A stretch of DNA of 44,283 bases. Source: CAZBEL01 sp964628055 (lineage in GTDB: Bacteria > Fidelibacterota > Marinisomatia > Marinisomatales > TCS56). The first letter of the stretch is position 1, and each line of letters starts with the position of its first letter. The notes beneath the pieces were generated by a model. It did no database searches, had not been told where the DNA came from, and worked only from the letters and a program-made list of their open reading frames with translations. Shown here piece by piece: positions 8,805-17,306 of this stretch. The position numbers and the translations under genes are program-made. The DNA is taken from the NCBI GenBank assembly GCA_964628055.1, contig CAZVNL010000019.1, positions 1 through 44,283 on the forward strand. Direction: 5' to 3'.

Positions 8805-8849
8805 AACGCCCGGGGAGTTCCAGTGAATTTTGGGATTTCCCCGGGCGTT
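8805..8849. terminator. Perfect 12-bp inverted repeat between clpB and the ABC operon
   Basis: AACGCCCGGGGA at 8805-8816 and its exact complement TCCCCGGGCGTT at 8838-8849 enclose a 21-nt loop. Placed 45 bp after the clpB stop, it would form a very stable GC-rich hairpin in the clpB transcript. No U-tract follows on the minus strand (AAGGTGTATAAG), so it is either an atypical terminator, an mRNA 3'-end stabiliser or a dispersed repeat element. Confidence 0.5.
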
Positions 8850-8894
8850 GCAAGGGTTGCGAGGGCCTTCGATAGAAAACCGTTGCCGGTCAGC

Positions 8895-10991
8895 TTAGGC
8901 TACTGCACGATAGTCGTCCGGAACCCGAATAGTAATCTCACCTTGATCCATGGCCGCGGTGAAATGCTTTGCCCCCGGGTTCTCCAACATGGCCCGCGCC
9001 AACTGGGAAAGGATTTTTTGTTTAATGATCCGTTTGATGGGGCGAGCTCCGTACTGCGGTTCATAGCCGTTCCGGGTCAAATAGGCTTTCACCCCTTCTT
9101 CAATCGTCAATTCTACCTGTTGCTGCTTTAAGGTATCCAGCACTTGATGTAACTGGAGCTCCACAATCTGACGTATGACCTCTTGATCCAGGTCGTTGAA
9201 GTAGATGATCTCGTCAATCCGGTTGATGAACTCAGGCCGTAAATAGGTGGTAAGTTCTTCCCGAGCCAGATTCGAGGTCATGATAATGATGGTATTCTTG
9301 AAATTTACCGTACGCCCCTTGGTATCAGTGAGTCGTCCGTCATCCAGCACCTGGAGTAGGATATTCAAAACATTAGGGTGCGCTTTTTCGATTTCATCGA
9401 ACAGGATCACCGCATAGGGACGGCGCCGAATCTTCTCCGTTAACTGCCCCCCTTCATCATACCCCACATATCCCGGGGGACTCCCAATCAACTTGGCGAC
9501 GGAATGTTGCTCCATATACTCACTCATGTCGATGCGCACGAGGGCCCGTTCATCATCGAAAAGGGCTTCCGCCAGGGACTTGGCTAATTCCGTCTTTCCC
9601 ACGCCAGTGTTCCCCATGAACAGGAAAGAACCCAACGGCCGGTTCTGGTCAGTTACGCCTATTTTCGACATGCGGATTGTATCCGCAACGCGCTGGAGAG
9701 CCTCATCCTGACCCACGACGCGCCGCTTCAACTGCTCTTCTAAATGAAGCAGTTTCTCCATTTCCCCCGCCAACATCCGCATGACGGGAATCCCCGTCCA
9801 TTTAGAGACGATTTCGGCAATATCCTCCGGCTCCACTTCTAATTTTAAGAACTGGTTGCTTTCTACGGATTTGTTCAGCTTTTCTAGCTCCTGTTCCAAC
9901 CGGGGAATATCGCTGTACTTGATCTTGGCCGCTGTTTGGAGGTCACCATTACGTTGTGCGATCTCAACTTTATTTTCCAGGGCATCGATCTTTTCTTTGA
10001 GCTCCTGCATGCGGGACATAACCTGTTTTTCTCGCTTCCAGGTTGCGTTGCGGGTTGCCAGTTCTTTCTTTAAACTCTCGATCTCGTCCTGGAGAGCACG
10101 CAGACGTTCTTTCGACCGGCTGTCCTTTTCCTTTTTCAACGCTTCCCGTTCCACCTCCAACTGGAGCAGTTTTCGACGGGCATCATCGATGACCGCCGGG
10201 GCGGAATTCATTTCCATGCGAATTTTCGCCGCCGCTTCATCCATGAGGTCAACAGCCTTGTCCGGTAAAAAACGGTCGTTGATGTAACGATCGGACAGGG
10301 TGGCAGCCGCAATAATCGCCGAATCACGAATGTGCAATCCATGGTGCAATTCGTACTTATCCTTAATGCCCCGCAAGATCGTGATGGTGTCTTCCACGTT
10401 GGGTTCGGCGATGTAAACCTGTTGGAACCGTCGCTCTAAGGCAGCATCCTTTTCGATATATTTCTGATACTCATTCAACGTGGTAGCCCCCACTACCTTC
10501 ATGCGTCCGCGGGCCAGCTCAGGTTTGATCATGTTGGAGACATCCATCTGGCCTTCCACGTTACCCGATCCTACAATCAGGTGCAGTTCGTCAATGAATA
10601 CAATGATTTCTCCATCACTTTCCACCACTTGTTTGATAAAATTTTTAAGGCGTTCTTCAAACTGCCCCCGATACATGGCCCCGGCGACCATGGCGCTTAA
10701 ATCCAGGGCAAGGAGACGTTTATTCTTAATATTTTCGGGGACATCCCCCTCGACGATGCGCTTGGCTAAACCTTCCACAACCGTGGTTTTTCCTGTGCCC
10801 GGTTCACCAATGAGCACGGGGTTATTCTTCGTCCGGCGGGACAATATCTGGATGATCCGCCGGATTTCCTCTTCCCGACCGATGACCGGGTCGATTTTCC
10901 CTTCCCGAGCCAAGGCGGTAAGGTCAATACCGTATTTCTCCGCAGCATTTACCCCTTGCTCCGGATTCATTGTTTGTACGTTTTGTTCCAT
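8895..10991 (-). CDS. clpB: ATP-dependent chaperone ClpB lacking the N-terminal domain
   Basis: A 698-residue AAA+ disaggregase, whereas full-length ClpB is about 860. NBD1 has Walker A GEPGTGKT (62-69) and Walker B VFIDE (131-135). The coiled-coil M-domain spans about 275-378 and marks it as ClpB rather than ClpA or ClpC. NBD2 has Walker A GNTGVGKT (460-467) and Walker B VILFDE (528-533). The pore-loop YVGYDEG is at 508-514. The protein starts directly with the short linker before NBD1, so the roughly 140-residue Clp_N repeat domain is absent. The start looks genuine because AAAGGAGTTTTT precedes the ATG, and no Clp_N-like sequence is visible upstream. The segment between MTSNL (571-575) and RPEFINRID (585-593) is also shorter than usual. 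It would reactivate aggregated proteins together with DnaK. Confidence 0.95.
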   Translation of the reverse strand: MEQNVQTMNPEQGVNAAEKYGIDLTALAREGKIDPVIGREEEIRRIIQILSRRTKNNPVLIGEPGTGKTTVVEGLAKRIVEGDVPENIKNKRLLALDLSAMVAGAMYRGQFEERLKNFIKQVVESDGEIIVFIDELHLIVGSGNVEGQMDVSNMIKPELARGRMKVVGATTLNEYQKYIEKDAALERRFQQVYIAEPNVEDTITILRGIKDKYELHHGLHIRDSAIIAAATLSDRYINDRFLPDKAVDLMDEAAAKIRMEMNSAPAVIDDARRKLLQLEVEREALKKEKDSRSKERLRALQDEIESLKKELATRNATWKREKQVMSRMQELKEKIDALENKVEIAQRNGDLQTAAKIKYSDIPRLEQELEKLNKSVESNQFLKLEVEPEDIAEIVSKWTGIPVMRMLAGEMEKLLHLEEQLKRRVVGQDEALQRVADTIRMSKIGVTDQNRPLGSFLFMGNTGVGKTELAKSLAEALFDDERALVRIDMSEYMEQHSVAKLIGSPPGYVGYDEGGQLTEKIRRRPYAVILFDEIEKAHPNVLNILLQVLDDGRLTDTKGRTVNFKNTIIIMTSNLAREELTTYLRPEFINRIDEIIYFNDLDQEVIRQIVELQLHQVLDTLKQQQVELTIEEGVKAYLTRNGYEPQYGARPIKRIIKQKILSQLARAMLENPGAKHFTAAMDQGEITIRVPDDYRAVA

Positions 10992-11375
10992 AAAAACTCC
11001 TTTCTTATTTCAATCCCAGGCGTCGAAAACCATACCACGAAAAGGAATCCGCCAAAACGGTAGGAGCCACCGAGCATTGTGACAGGCCCCTCTGCCATTG
11101 TTACCTGGTATAGCGCCGACCCGCACCCCGGTATATCCCAAACTCGTAGACACGCTCCTCAATAACCGTAGGAGTAAGAAATGCTATTATGGTAACCATT
11201 TTAATGGTGGGTATTTCAGGTTGTTGCAATCACTCGGGTTATCCAATGCACCTGATAACCGGGACAAATGCTATCAATAATATATCCCTGGAGTTATAGA
11301 CCAACTCCAGGGTCTAGACGCGGTGACCTTAAGGAAAGATTACACGTCAGAACAAAATTGCATATCGTAAATAGC
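10992..11375. other. Intergenic region upstream of clpB with several hairpins
   Basis: No credible gene is seen in these 384 bp. It holds the clpB promoter, though I see no CIRCE (HrcA) element. Inverted repeats include ACCAT/ATGGT at 11195-11208, GGTTATC/GATAACC at 11237-11260 and the stronger CCCTGGAGTT/AACTCCAGGG described separately. Short frames here lack family signals. Confidence 0.5.
11286..11312 (-). terminator. Probable terminator after the AhpD-like selenoprotein gene
   Basis: CCCTGGAGTT (11286-11295) and AACTCCAGGG (11303-11312) are exact complements around a 7-nt loop. Read on the minus strand, it follows the AhpD-like gene by about 63 bp and is followed by ATATATTATTG, which is A+U-rich though not a pure U-tract. 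It would separate this gene from clpB. Confidence 0.55.
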
Positions 11376-11930
11376 TTACTGATTACTTACCTTGCTAAAC
11401 CGCTGTTCTAACTCTACGCCCAGCCCATCGGCGATCCGGTTTACGAAAGCAAAATAGGCCGTGATGGCACACACGTCATGGATAGCTCGATCGTCTAACC
11501 CCTGTTCTCGCAACAGAGCTACATCCCCAGCGGAGATGAGCTGAGGCGTTCGGGTTAATTTCACCGCGTAAGCGAGGATGACCCGATCCAACTTGCTCAA
11601 GGAACGAGATGTACCTGACTGGGCCAAATCTGCAATCAAGGCATCCTGGTCCTGGGGTGTGAAATGTTTGGCCGTTAATAACCTACGAAGACCCGCCTCG
11701 TGATGGACTATTCAGTAATGACATTTATTTTCAGACGAAACCCTCACCGCAATCATCTCCCGCTGAATTCGCGTCAAAGGACCCGGGCTATACATGAGTT
11801 CTCGATATAATTTATTATGAAGTCTGATTAACTTGCTGTGGACACCATGAATCTGCACGATATGGTCATCATCGGTAACCCGGTCAGCTTCAGGAATCTC
11901 GTCAGTGGTTAAATATTGTATGTAAGCCAT
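11376..11930 (-). CDS. AhpD-like peroxidase-related selenoprotein (in-frame UGA = Sec73)
   Basis: Two frames, 11930-11712 and the one ending at 11376, are in the same phase and separated only by a TGA at 11714-11712. Read through, they give 184 residues of the carboxymuconolactone decarboxylase/AhpD family (peroxidase-related subgroup). The active site reads C70-H-Y-U73-I-V-H-H, exactly where the family has the redox CxxC followed by V-H-H. Sequence on both sides of the UGA fits the family (TRIQREMIAVRVS before, EAGLRRLLTAKHF after), so a frameshift or decay is not needed. A compact hairpin suited to a bacterial SECIS lies just downstream. The ATG is preceded by GGAG at 6 nt. The likely role is thiol/selenol peroxide reduction. 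Translation as one protein requires selA, selB, selC and selD elsewhere in the genome. The alternative is a nonsense-mutated pseudogene. Confidence 0.85.
11682..11706 (-). promoter_or_regulatory. Putative bacterial SECIS hairpin
   Basis: Downstream of the UGA, ACGAGG (11701-11696) pairs with CTTCGT (11690-11685, one G-U pair) around the loop CGGGU. CC/GG pairs at 11706-11705 and 11683-11682 extend it past a small internal loop. The loop begins 17 nt after the UGA and has G at its second position, matching the published bacterial SECIS pattern (apical G in the first two loop bases, 16-37 nt from UGA). It would recruit SelB with Sec-tRNA. Confidence 0.65.
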
Positions 11931-12059
11931 TTTAAACTCCGTATTGCAACATGATTAGCTTTGAGATCAATTTACCGGGACCAATCACACCGTTTATAAA
12001 AGGTGAAAATCCCGCCTGGCAAGCCAGTAATTACCCCGGTAATGCAGTTCCTGCAAAAA

Positions 12060-12764
12060 TCAGGTCGTAGCCAGCACCTGCCGACGATATTGAATCCCGA
12101 AAGGAAGGTACACAACTAGGAAGTGTAATAAACCGGCCACTTCCAAGCCCAGGATATACCAGGGCCACTCCCCAATGATAAAGGGATTATTCACAATAGG
12201 TTTGACGCAGAGATACATATAATTGGCATCCAACAGCCAATTGACGCCCCCAATGACGGGCAGGATCAACTGGGACCATAAAAAGACCTTCCACCATGAG
12301 TCTTTCCGGGGACGGCGTCTTAGTACAATGGTTGCAAACAAGGCGGCGCCAATAATGCCGCCATGGGAGAGATAATATTCCATAAATAGGAACCCCTCTT
12401 TACCACTAGTAAACTCCGGGGTTAGCAAAGAGTGAAAGGCGCCGGGAATCCCCCAGTACCATAAAAACTCATAGACCCATTGATTATCGGTAAACATGAC
12501 CACCCCAGCTAAGATAGCCGAAACACCACACATTTGTAAGGGGAGACTGGATTCAACCGCCCAGCGGTTAAGGTACATTAAATAGGGATGGATCAAAACG
12601 GCGCGGCTGATCATGATAATGCCGATCACTTTTTTAAGGGTGTTCACCTGGGAAGGCGTGGAGCGTTTCCCCAATAATATTATCAATAGGATGATCACAC
12701 CCGTGACGAGGTTAGCCTGCCACCAGATTCGTCCGAAAAGGGGAATGGTCTCGTGGGGAATCAT
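12060..12764 (-). CDS. YwaF/TMEM164-type integral membrane protein (TIGR02206-like)
   Basis: A 234-residue protein with about seven hydrophobic helices and the family features LPLQMCGVSAI, a WGIPGAFHSLLTPEF loop, YYLSHGGII and NWLLDANYMYL. The conserved Cys/His residues in those loops recall an acyltransferase-like active site proposed for the eukaryotic relative TMEM164, but bacterial function is unknown. It overlaps the cupin gene by 4 bp (ATGA) and so is co-translated with it. Confidence 0.75.
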   Translation of the reverse strand: MIPHETIPLFGRIWWQANLVTGVIILLIILLGKRSTPSQVNTLKKVIGIIMISRAVLIHPYLMYLNRWAVESSLPLQMCGVSAILAGVVMFTDNQWVYEFLWYWGIPGAFHSLLTPEFTSGKEGFLFMEYYLSHGGIIGAALFATIVLRRRPRKDSWWKVFLWSQLILPVIGGVNWLLDANYMYLCVKPIVNNPFIIGEWPWYILGLEVAGLLHFLVVYLPFGIQYRRQVLATT

Positions 12765-13246
12765 GATTGGTCCGACTTCTTTTGTTGGCGACGTTGGTAC
12801 TTCCCTTTCAAGCGGGTATTATATGCTTTAACATTCTCATTCCCTTCTACCCAGGGAGGTAATTCATCGAAAAGAGGGAGCCCATCGTCAATGAGCACCT
12901 GAGATTCAGAATTCCGGGGATACCCCTCGGTCACCCCACCCACACAGAGGACGAACATATCTCCCTGCAACCCGGCTTTTAAAGCTCGCTTCACCGGGGG
13001 ATCGACCTTGACTAAGTCACCTTGCGTCAAGGGCAACTCTTCACCATTTAGATAGATCAATCCCTCCCCCTGGAGTACAAAATACACCTCTTCCTGCTCT
13101 TGGTGAGCATGGAGATAAGTATAGCCCTTTCCCTCGGGAAGGCGAATAAAACTAAGCGCTACCTTTCTAAGATCTAAAACTTGCCGGAGCGGTGTAATCC
13201 ATTCCCCCAGGTCGCTAAAATCAATATGCGTTTTTGTAAACAACAT
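12761..13246 (-). CDS. Cupin-domain protein
   Basis: 161 residues with a single cupin_2 barrel. Motif 1 is YLHAHQEQEEVYFVLQGEG (about 44-62), containing the HxH...E metal ligands. Motif 2 is weaker: GDLVKVDPPVKRALKAG lacks the usual metal-binding His, since PPVKR replaces the P-x-x-x-H pattern. It may be an isomerase- or sensor-type cupin; the substrate is unknown. It is the first gene of a two-gene unit with the YwaF-like protein and is divergent from the TetR gene. Confidence 0.8.
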   Translation of the reverse strand: MLFTKTHIDFSDLGEWITPLRQVLDLRKVALSFIRLPEGKGYTYLHAHQEQEEVYFVLQGEGLIYLNGEELPLTQGDLVKVDPPVKRALKAGLQGDMFVLCVGGVTEGYPRNSESQVLIDDGLPLFDELPPWVEGNENVKAYNTRLKGKYQRRQQKKSDQS

Positions 13247-13520
13247 AGACCCGCTTCGTGCTAATGTACCTACAATCCACGAGGATTCACTATCCCCCGA
13301 CGATTTTTTAAAATGCCTACCATGGAATTACTATTCTTCGAAAATCAAGTTAAGGCCGATTAGTCAACTGACGCAATAATTCCTTGTTCATCTCCGCGCA
13401 GTCATTTCATAATAATAGCATGAAGAAACCGATTGAAAAAAATTGTTAGAAAAATACTGGAGGTTGCAAACCATCGTTCGTAATTTCGACCATAAAGTCG
13501 GAATATGGAATGAGGATTTT
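13247..13520. promoter_or_regulatory. Divergent intergenic region between cupin and TetR genes
   Basis: These 274 bp separate the minus-strand cupin unit from the plus-strand TetR locus and must hold both promoters. A small inverted repeat GTCA-AC-TGAC at 13363-13372 is the only palindrome I noticed and is a weak operator candidate. No confident -35/-10 pair can be assigned by eye. Confidence 0.3.
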
Positions 13521-14117
13521 ATGATTAGTCCACGACAGCTCGAAGAACGGGAGGCACGGAAAAAGCGTATCATACAGGGCGCCCTGCAAGTTTTCCAAGA
13601 AAAAGGGTTGGAAGGCGCCACCATGGACGAAATTGCTTCTGCTGCTGGTTTTGGCAAGGCTACCCTCTACTACTACTTTTCTTCTAAGGAAGAAGTGTTT
13701 TCCCAAATAATGGAACAGGGTTGGAAGGCTCTCTGGTCCGGCATCGAAGAGATGATCCATTTAACCGGTAGCGCGCGGGAAAAATTCATCCAGACGTTGA
13801 ATAAAATCGCCGAAATCACTTTAACGGATCGCAACCTCTACACCTTTTTATTTACCGCCCACCAAACCCTGGCGGGAGCACCCACGGAGTTGCAGAGTTG
13901 GAAAACCTACCAAGACCGGATCTATGGCGCCCTCAAAGGATTATTAGAGGAAGGGCTCGCCCAAGGGGAGTTTCCTCCTTTAAATGCAGACGTATTGTTA
14001 CGGGCCATTGGCGGGTTATTCCACGGTCTAATGTTCCTGGGGAATAGAAGTCACACATTAAAAAAAGCGGATATAGAACAGCTAATAGCGCGCCTATTAG
14101 ACGCTCAAGCTCCATAG
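13521..14117 (+). CDS. TetR-family transcriptional regulator
   Basis: 198 residues from ATG 13521, preceded by TGAGGATTTT; a longer frame beginning with TTG at 13443 adds an atypical extension and is less likely. The N-terminal helix-turn-helix is classic for TetR (GATMDEIASAAGFGKATLYYYF followed by KEEVF; cited as ATMDEIASAAGF). The C-terminal domain binds an unknown ligand. It lies 32 bp ahead of the TonB receptor in the same direction, so it probably controls its own operon of receptor, lipoprotein and membrane protein. Confidence 0.9.
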   Translation: MISPRQLEEREARKKRIIQGALQVFQEKGLEGATMDEIASAAGFGKATLYYYFSSKEEVFSQIMEQGWKALWSGIEEMIHLTGSAREKFIQTLNKIAEITLTDRNLYTFLFTAHQTLAGAPTELQSWKTYQDRIYGALKGLLEEGLAQGEFPPLNADVLLRAIGGLFHGLMFLGNRSHTLKKADIEQLIARLLDAQAP

Positions 14118-14149
14118 GAAAACGCCATTGTTTCAACCGGGGGAAAATC

Positions 14150-16291
14150 ATGTATACAAGACAATATAGTTTTCTTTTCGTTCTTATTGTTTATACCCTT
14201 ACCACCCTTCTTGGCGCAAGTTACCCCCTTAGCGGCGTGGTCAAAGAGAAATCGTCGGGTAGGCCCCTTTCCGATGTTAATGTCATTGTAGCTAACATCC
14301 ACATGGGCGCCGCCACGGACGAGAAGGGAGTTTTCCTCATTCAAGCCGTCCCTCAAGGAAGTTACACCCTGCAAGTTTCAGCGATTGGCTTTGAAGAAGC
14401 TCAACTCCTCGTATCGGTGCCACAAAGCGAACCGTTAGAAATACCCCTAAAAGAAACCCTTTTCCAGATGGGTTCTGTAGTCGTCACCGGTACACGCTCG
14501 GGGAAAATTCACCAGAATGTCCCCATTGCCACGGAAGTGATATCACGCCACGAAATTGATCAATCCGGCGCCTTGGATTTGGGAGAACTATTAGCTCAGC
14601 GCTCTGGTGTTTCGGTTAGTACGTCTGTGGAAGGGGGAACGATTGTCAACATATTAGGGATGGATTCCAAGTATGTTCTCATTTTAGTAGACGGGCAACC
14701 GGTGATCGGTAAGTTCAACAATCGGAACGCCTTGGATCAAATATCAACCGCCATCATTGACAAGGTCGAAATCATTAAAGGTCCCAGTTCCTCCTTATAC
14801 GGTAGTGAAGCCATGGGGGGTGTAATCAACGTAATCACTCGTCGAAAAATCACTGCCCGACCATTATCGCTGAAGCTGCGCTACACGGGTAGTGACCGTA
14901 CGTTTAATCCCTTCGTACGCGACCGGGGAAAGTATGACCTGCGTCTGAATTATTTCAAGCAATGGAAAGTTTTACGTATCCAGTTCGATTTTGATTATTT
15001 AGCCGCCAATGTCGATAAAACCATCCAGTACATTGACATTGACCAATACGACCGGTTTTCGTTTGGCAATACAATGGAATGGAAGTGGAGTGAGCGACAA
15101 AAACTCAAGTGGAACACCACCCTTTTTTCTAACCAGGAAGCCAGTGAAACGAACCTCATGAACGCCGATACAAAGATCGTACGACATACAAACTTCCTGG
15201 AACACCAATTAACCCCTCTAGCCAACTGGCAAATAAAATCGCTGTTTCGCTGGGATCGTTACCAACGGGATTACACCCAGAATCGTCCCTGGGGCGCATT
15301 GGTTAAAGCGGAACATACCACCGAAAAACAACAAGAATTAGAGGTCAACTCTTTACTTACGATTGCTAAAAGCTCCATCAATACAGGTATTGAATACAGC
15401 CGCGACCACTTTTTCAGTGACCGCGTAGCCGGGGGTCAACGATCCCTACCCTCCATCGGTATCTACGGACAAGTTGAATACTCCCTGGCTCCTGACATCA
15501 CCTTAGTGAGCGGTCTACGATGGGACGATAACCAGGAGATTGACCCGGTAGTTAGTCCCCGAATCGCTGCTATGTTGGGGTTTGCAAACCGTTGGAAATT
15601 CCGTTTTTCCTGGGGTCAGGGTTTCCGCATGCCCTCCTTCATGGATCGGTACATCAATTGGAATCACCAACAATTCGGCTATGAAATCATCGGGAACCCT
15701 AACTTGAAACCGGAGACGTCCAGTGGGTCTACGGTGGGGCTTGAATATTACCACCAGGGAGAGTACCTGGTTAGTATTACCCTTTATCACAATCTATTCC
15801 GGCAAATGATCGTGGACTACCTCATCTCACCGGGAAAATTCACCTATGTGAATGTCGACCGAGTACGCTACATGGGGATGGAAATTCAAGGGCGGTGGTA
15901 CGCCTCGCGACGGTGGTTAGCCAGCTGGGGCTACAACTGGGCCTACAATAAAAATTTGACTACGGGGAAACTGGTGGCCAACCAACCCCTCCATATGGCC
16001 CATCTACGAGGTAGTTACAAGTCATCTGACGAACGATTCTCCACCGCTTTAAAACTCAAATTCATGGGGCCCTATTTGGTGGACGAATTCGTGGTGGCAA
16101 CGCAAACTATGGAAACCGGTGAACGGCAGGCGTATTTCCTCGTCGACGTAGACAGCAAACTAAAAATCACCACTGACCTGACATTTGGTATCGGTGTGCT
16201 AAATCTTTTGAATACAACTGATCAACAATACGGCCCTTTTATCGGGCGTCAGTTTTACATCGAACTAACCGCAAACCTGAAAGGAAAATGA
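14150..16291 (+). CDS. TonB-dependent outer-membrane receptor (haem/cobalamin-type)
   Basis: 713 residues. The signal peptide ends near residue 23, and a carboxypeptidase-regulatory-like domain covers about 27-105. The plug domain spans about 107-230 (VVVTGTRSG, DGQPVIG, EIIKGPSSSLYGSEAMGGVINV). A 22-strand-type barrel ends in an aromatic-rich strand (QFYIELTANL). The FRMPS (about 492) and NPNLKPE (about 515) pair, with a His between them, resembles the FRAP...NPNL motifs of haem receptors. It overlaps the HmuY-like lipoprotein gene by 4 bp, supporting haem or a related metal complex as substrate, but this is inference. GGGGGAAAATC precedes the ATG. Confidence 0.88.
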   Translation: MYTRQYSFLFVLIVYTLTTLLGASYPLSGVVKEKSSGRPLSDVNVIVANIHMGAATDEKGVFLIQAVPQGSYTLQVSAIGFEEAQLLVSVPQSEPLEIPLKETLFQMGSVVVTGTRSGKIHQNVPIATEVISRHEIDQSGALDLGELLAQRSGVSVSTSVEGGTIVNILGMDSKYVLILVDGQPVIGKFNNRNALDQISTAIIDKVEIIKGPSSSLYGSEAMGGVINVITRRKITARPLSLKLRYTGSDRTFNPFVRDRGKYDLRLNYFKQWKVLRIQFDFDYLAANVDKTIQYIDIDQYDRFSFGNTMEWKWSERQKLKWNTTLFSNQEASETNLMNADTKIVRHTNFLEHQLTPLANWQIKSLFRWDRYQRDYTQNRPWGALVKAEHTTEKQQELEVNSLLTIAKSSINTGIEYSRDHFFSDRVAGGQRSLPSIGIYGQVEYSLAPDITLVSGLRWDDNQEIDPVVSPRIAAMLGFANRWKFRFSWGQGFRMPSFMDRYINWNHQQFGYEIIGNPNLKPETSSGSTVGLEYYHQGEYLVSITLYHNLFRQMIVDYLISPGKFTYVNVDRVRYMGMEIQGRWYASRRWLASWGYNWAYNKNLTTGKLVANQPLHMAHLRGSYKSSDERFSTALKLKFMGPYLVDEFVVATQTMETGERQAYFLVDVDSKLKITTDLTFGIGVLNLLNTTDQQYGPFIGRQFYIELTANLKGK

Positions 16292-17247
16292 AAATGTCAT
16301 TCCGTAAACCAACTCTATTACTCTCATTACTGTCGCTACTCTGGATGGGGTGTGAACAATCGGTAAGCTCTAACAATGAGGGAATCGAAGTGTACACCAT
16401 GGATATTAATCAAGGAGCACAATTGTCCTCTTTGACGACCGGTGAGTTTGTCAGCAGTTACGACTTACAATTCAAGGCTGGCAACATGACCTACTTAGTG
16501 GCGATGAATTCGGCCGCGGGTATGAAAGGACAAAAAGTGACTGGCGTAGAGTTCGACGCAGCGGAACTGCCCCTGGAAGGTTGGGCCAGCGATACCAACG
16601 ACTACGTCATCGGTGATCAATGGATGGATGCCAGAACCTACAACCCTACTGATCACAGTATCCAGACCAACGGATCTCTCTTCTTTATACGCACCTTGGA
16701 TTATGAATGGATCAAGTTGATGATCTTATCAGCCACACCCTCCCAGTTTAACATCAAGTATGCCTCCCAATTGAACGATAGTACCTTCAGTTCAGCCAGC
16801 GAAAAAACCATTACCTACTCCGAGACGGAACCTGCCTATTTCGACTTCACCGAAAGCACCAACATCGTTCCACCAGATTGGCACTTAGGGTTGGTTACAA
16901 CACCCGTCTATTCGCCAGAAGTAGGCAGTGTTTTTTATATGCCCAGTATTCTGTTGAACTATGAAGCTGGTGTTAAGGTAGCCATCCTTAAGGAGCAAGA
17001 TTTCCAATCTCTAAAAGCGGTCCCGGATGATATTGACTGGTTAGAGGATACCGGCAATAACCGAACGCTGGGCTACGAAGCGGAAAATGCTGTATTGGTT
17101 TACCATCCTGAACCCCCTTATAACCACAAAGTTATCGTCGAACATCCTGACTACGTTTACCTTTTTGTGGTAGCTGGGCAATACTACAAACTCCAGTTTC
17201 GCGACTATTCGTTGGGAATTGTCCTGTTTAAGTACCAAGCCCTCTAA
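16288..17247 (+). CDS. HmuY-like surface lipoprotein
   Basis: 319 residues with a lipoprotein signal (LLWMG then Cys22). The mature part is strand-rich. YFDFTESTN (about 190), PPDWHLGL and the closing YYKLQFRDYSLGIVLFKYQ recall the HmuY fold, in which a mature lipoprotein captures haem and passes it to the TonB receptor. The similarity is to the family pattern, not residue-level certainty; the axial His ligands of HmuY cannot be confirmed. Start overlap with the receptor (ATGA) indicates coupled synthesis of the two partners. Confidence 0.6.
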   Translation: MKMSFRKPTLLLSLLSLLWMGCEQSVSSNNEGIEVYTMDINQGAQLSSLTTGEFVSSYDLQFKAGNMTYLVAMNSAAGMKGQKVTGVEFDAAELPLEGWASDTNDYVIGDQWMDARTYNPTDHSIQTNGSLFFIRTLDYEWIKLMILSATPSQFNIKYASQLNDSTFSSASEKTITYSETEPAYFDFTESTNIVPPDWHLGLVTTPVYSPEVGSVFYMPSILLNYEAGVKVAILKEQDFQSLKAVPDDIDWLEDTGNNRTLGYEAENAVLVYHPEPPYNHKVIVEHPDYVYLFVVAGQYYKLQFRDYSLGIVLFKYQAL

Positions 17248-17306
17248 GGGTGCAACGCGACAAGGCTCCCGGTAAACACTGACCATAGTTAAAAGAAAGG
17301 TTAAGC

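Noticed and set aside
9781..11082. Long plus-strand frames opposite clpB
   Set aside because: Ser/Arg-rich antisense shadows of a strongly conserved gene.
11376..11639. Separate small AhpD-domain gene starting with TTG
   Set aside because: It is in phase with the upstream half through a single UGA at the active-site position, so it is better read as one selenoprotein.
13443..13520. N-terminal extension of the TetR protein from TTG 13443
   Set aside because: The ATG at 13521 has a suitable upstream purine tract and gives the normal TetR length; the extension has no family counterpart.
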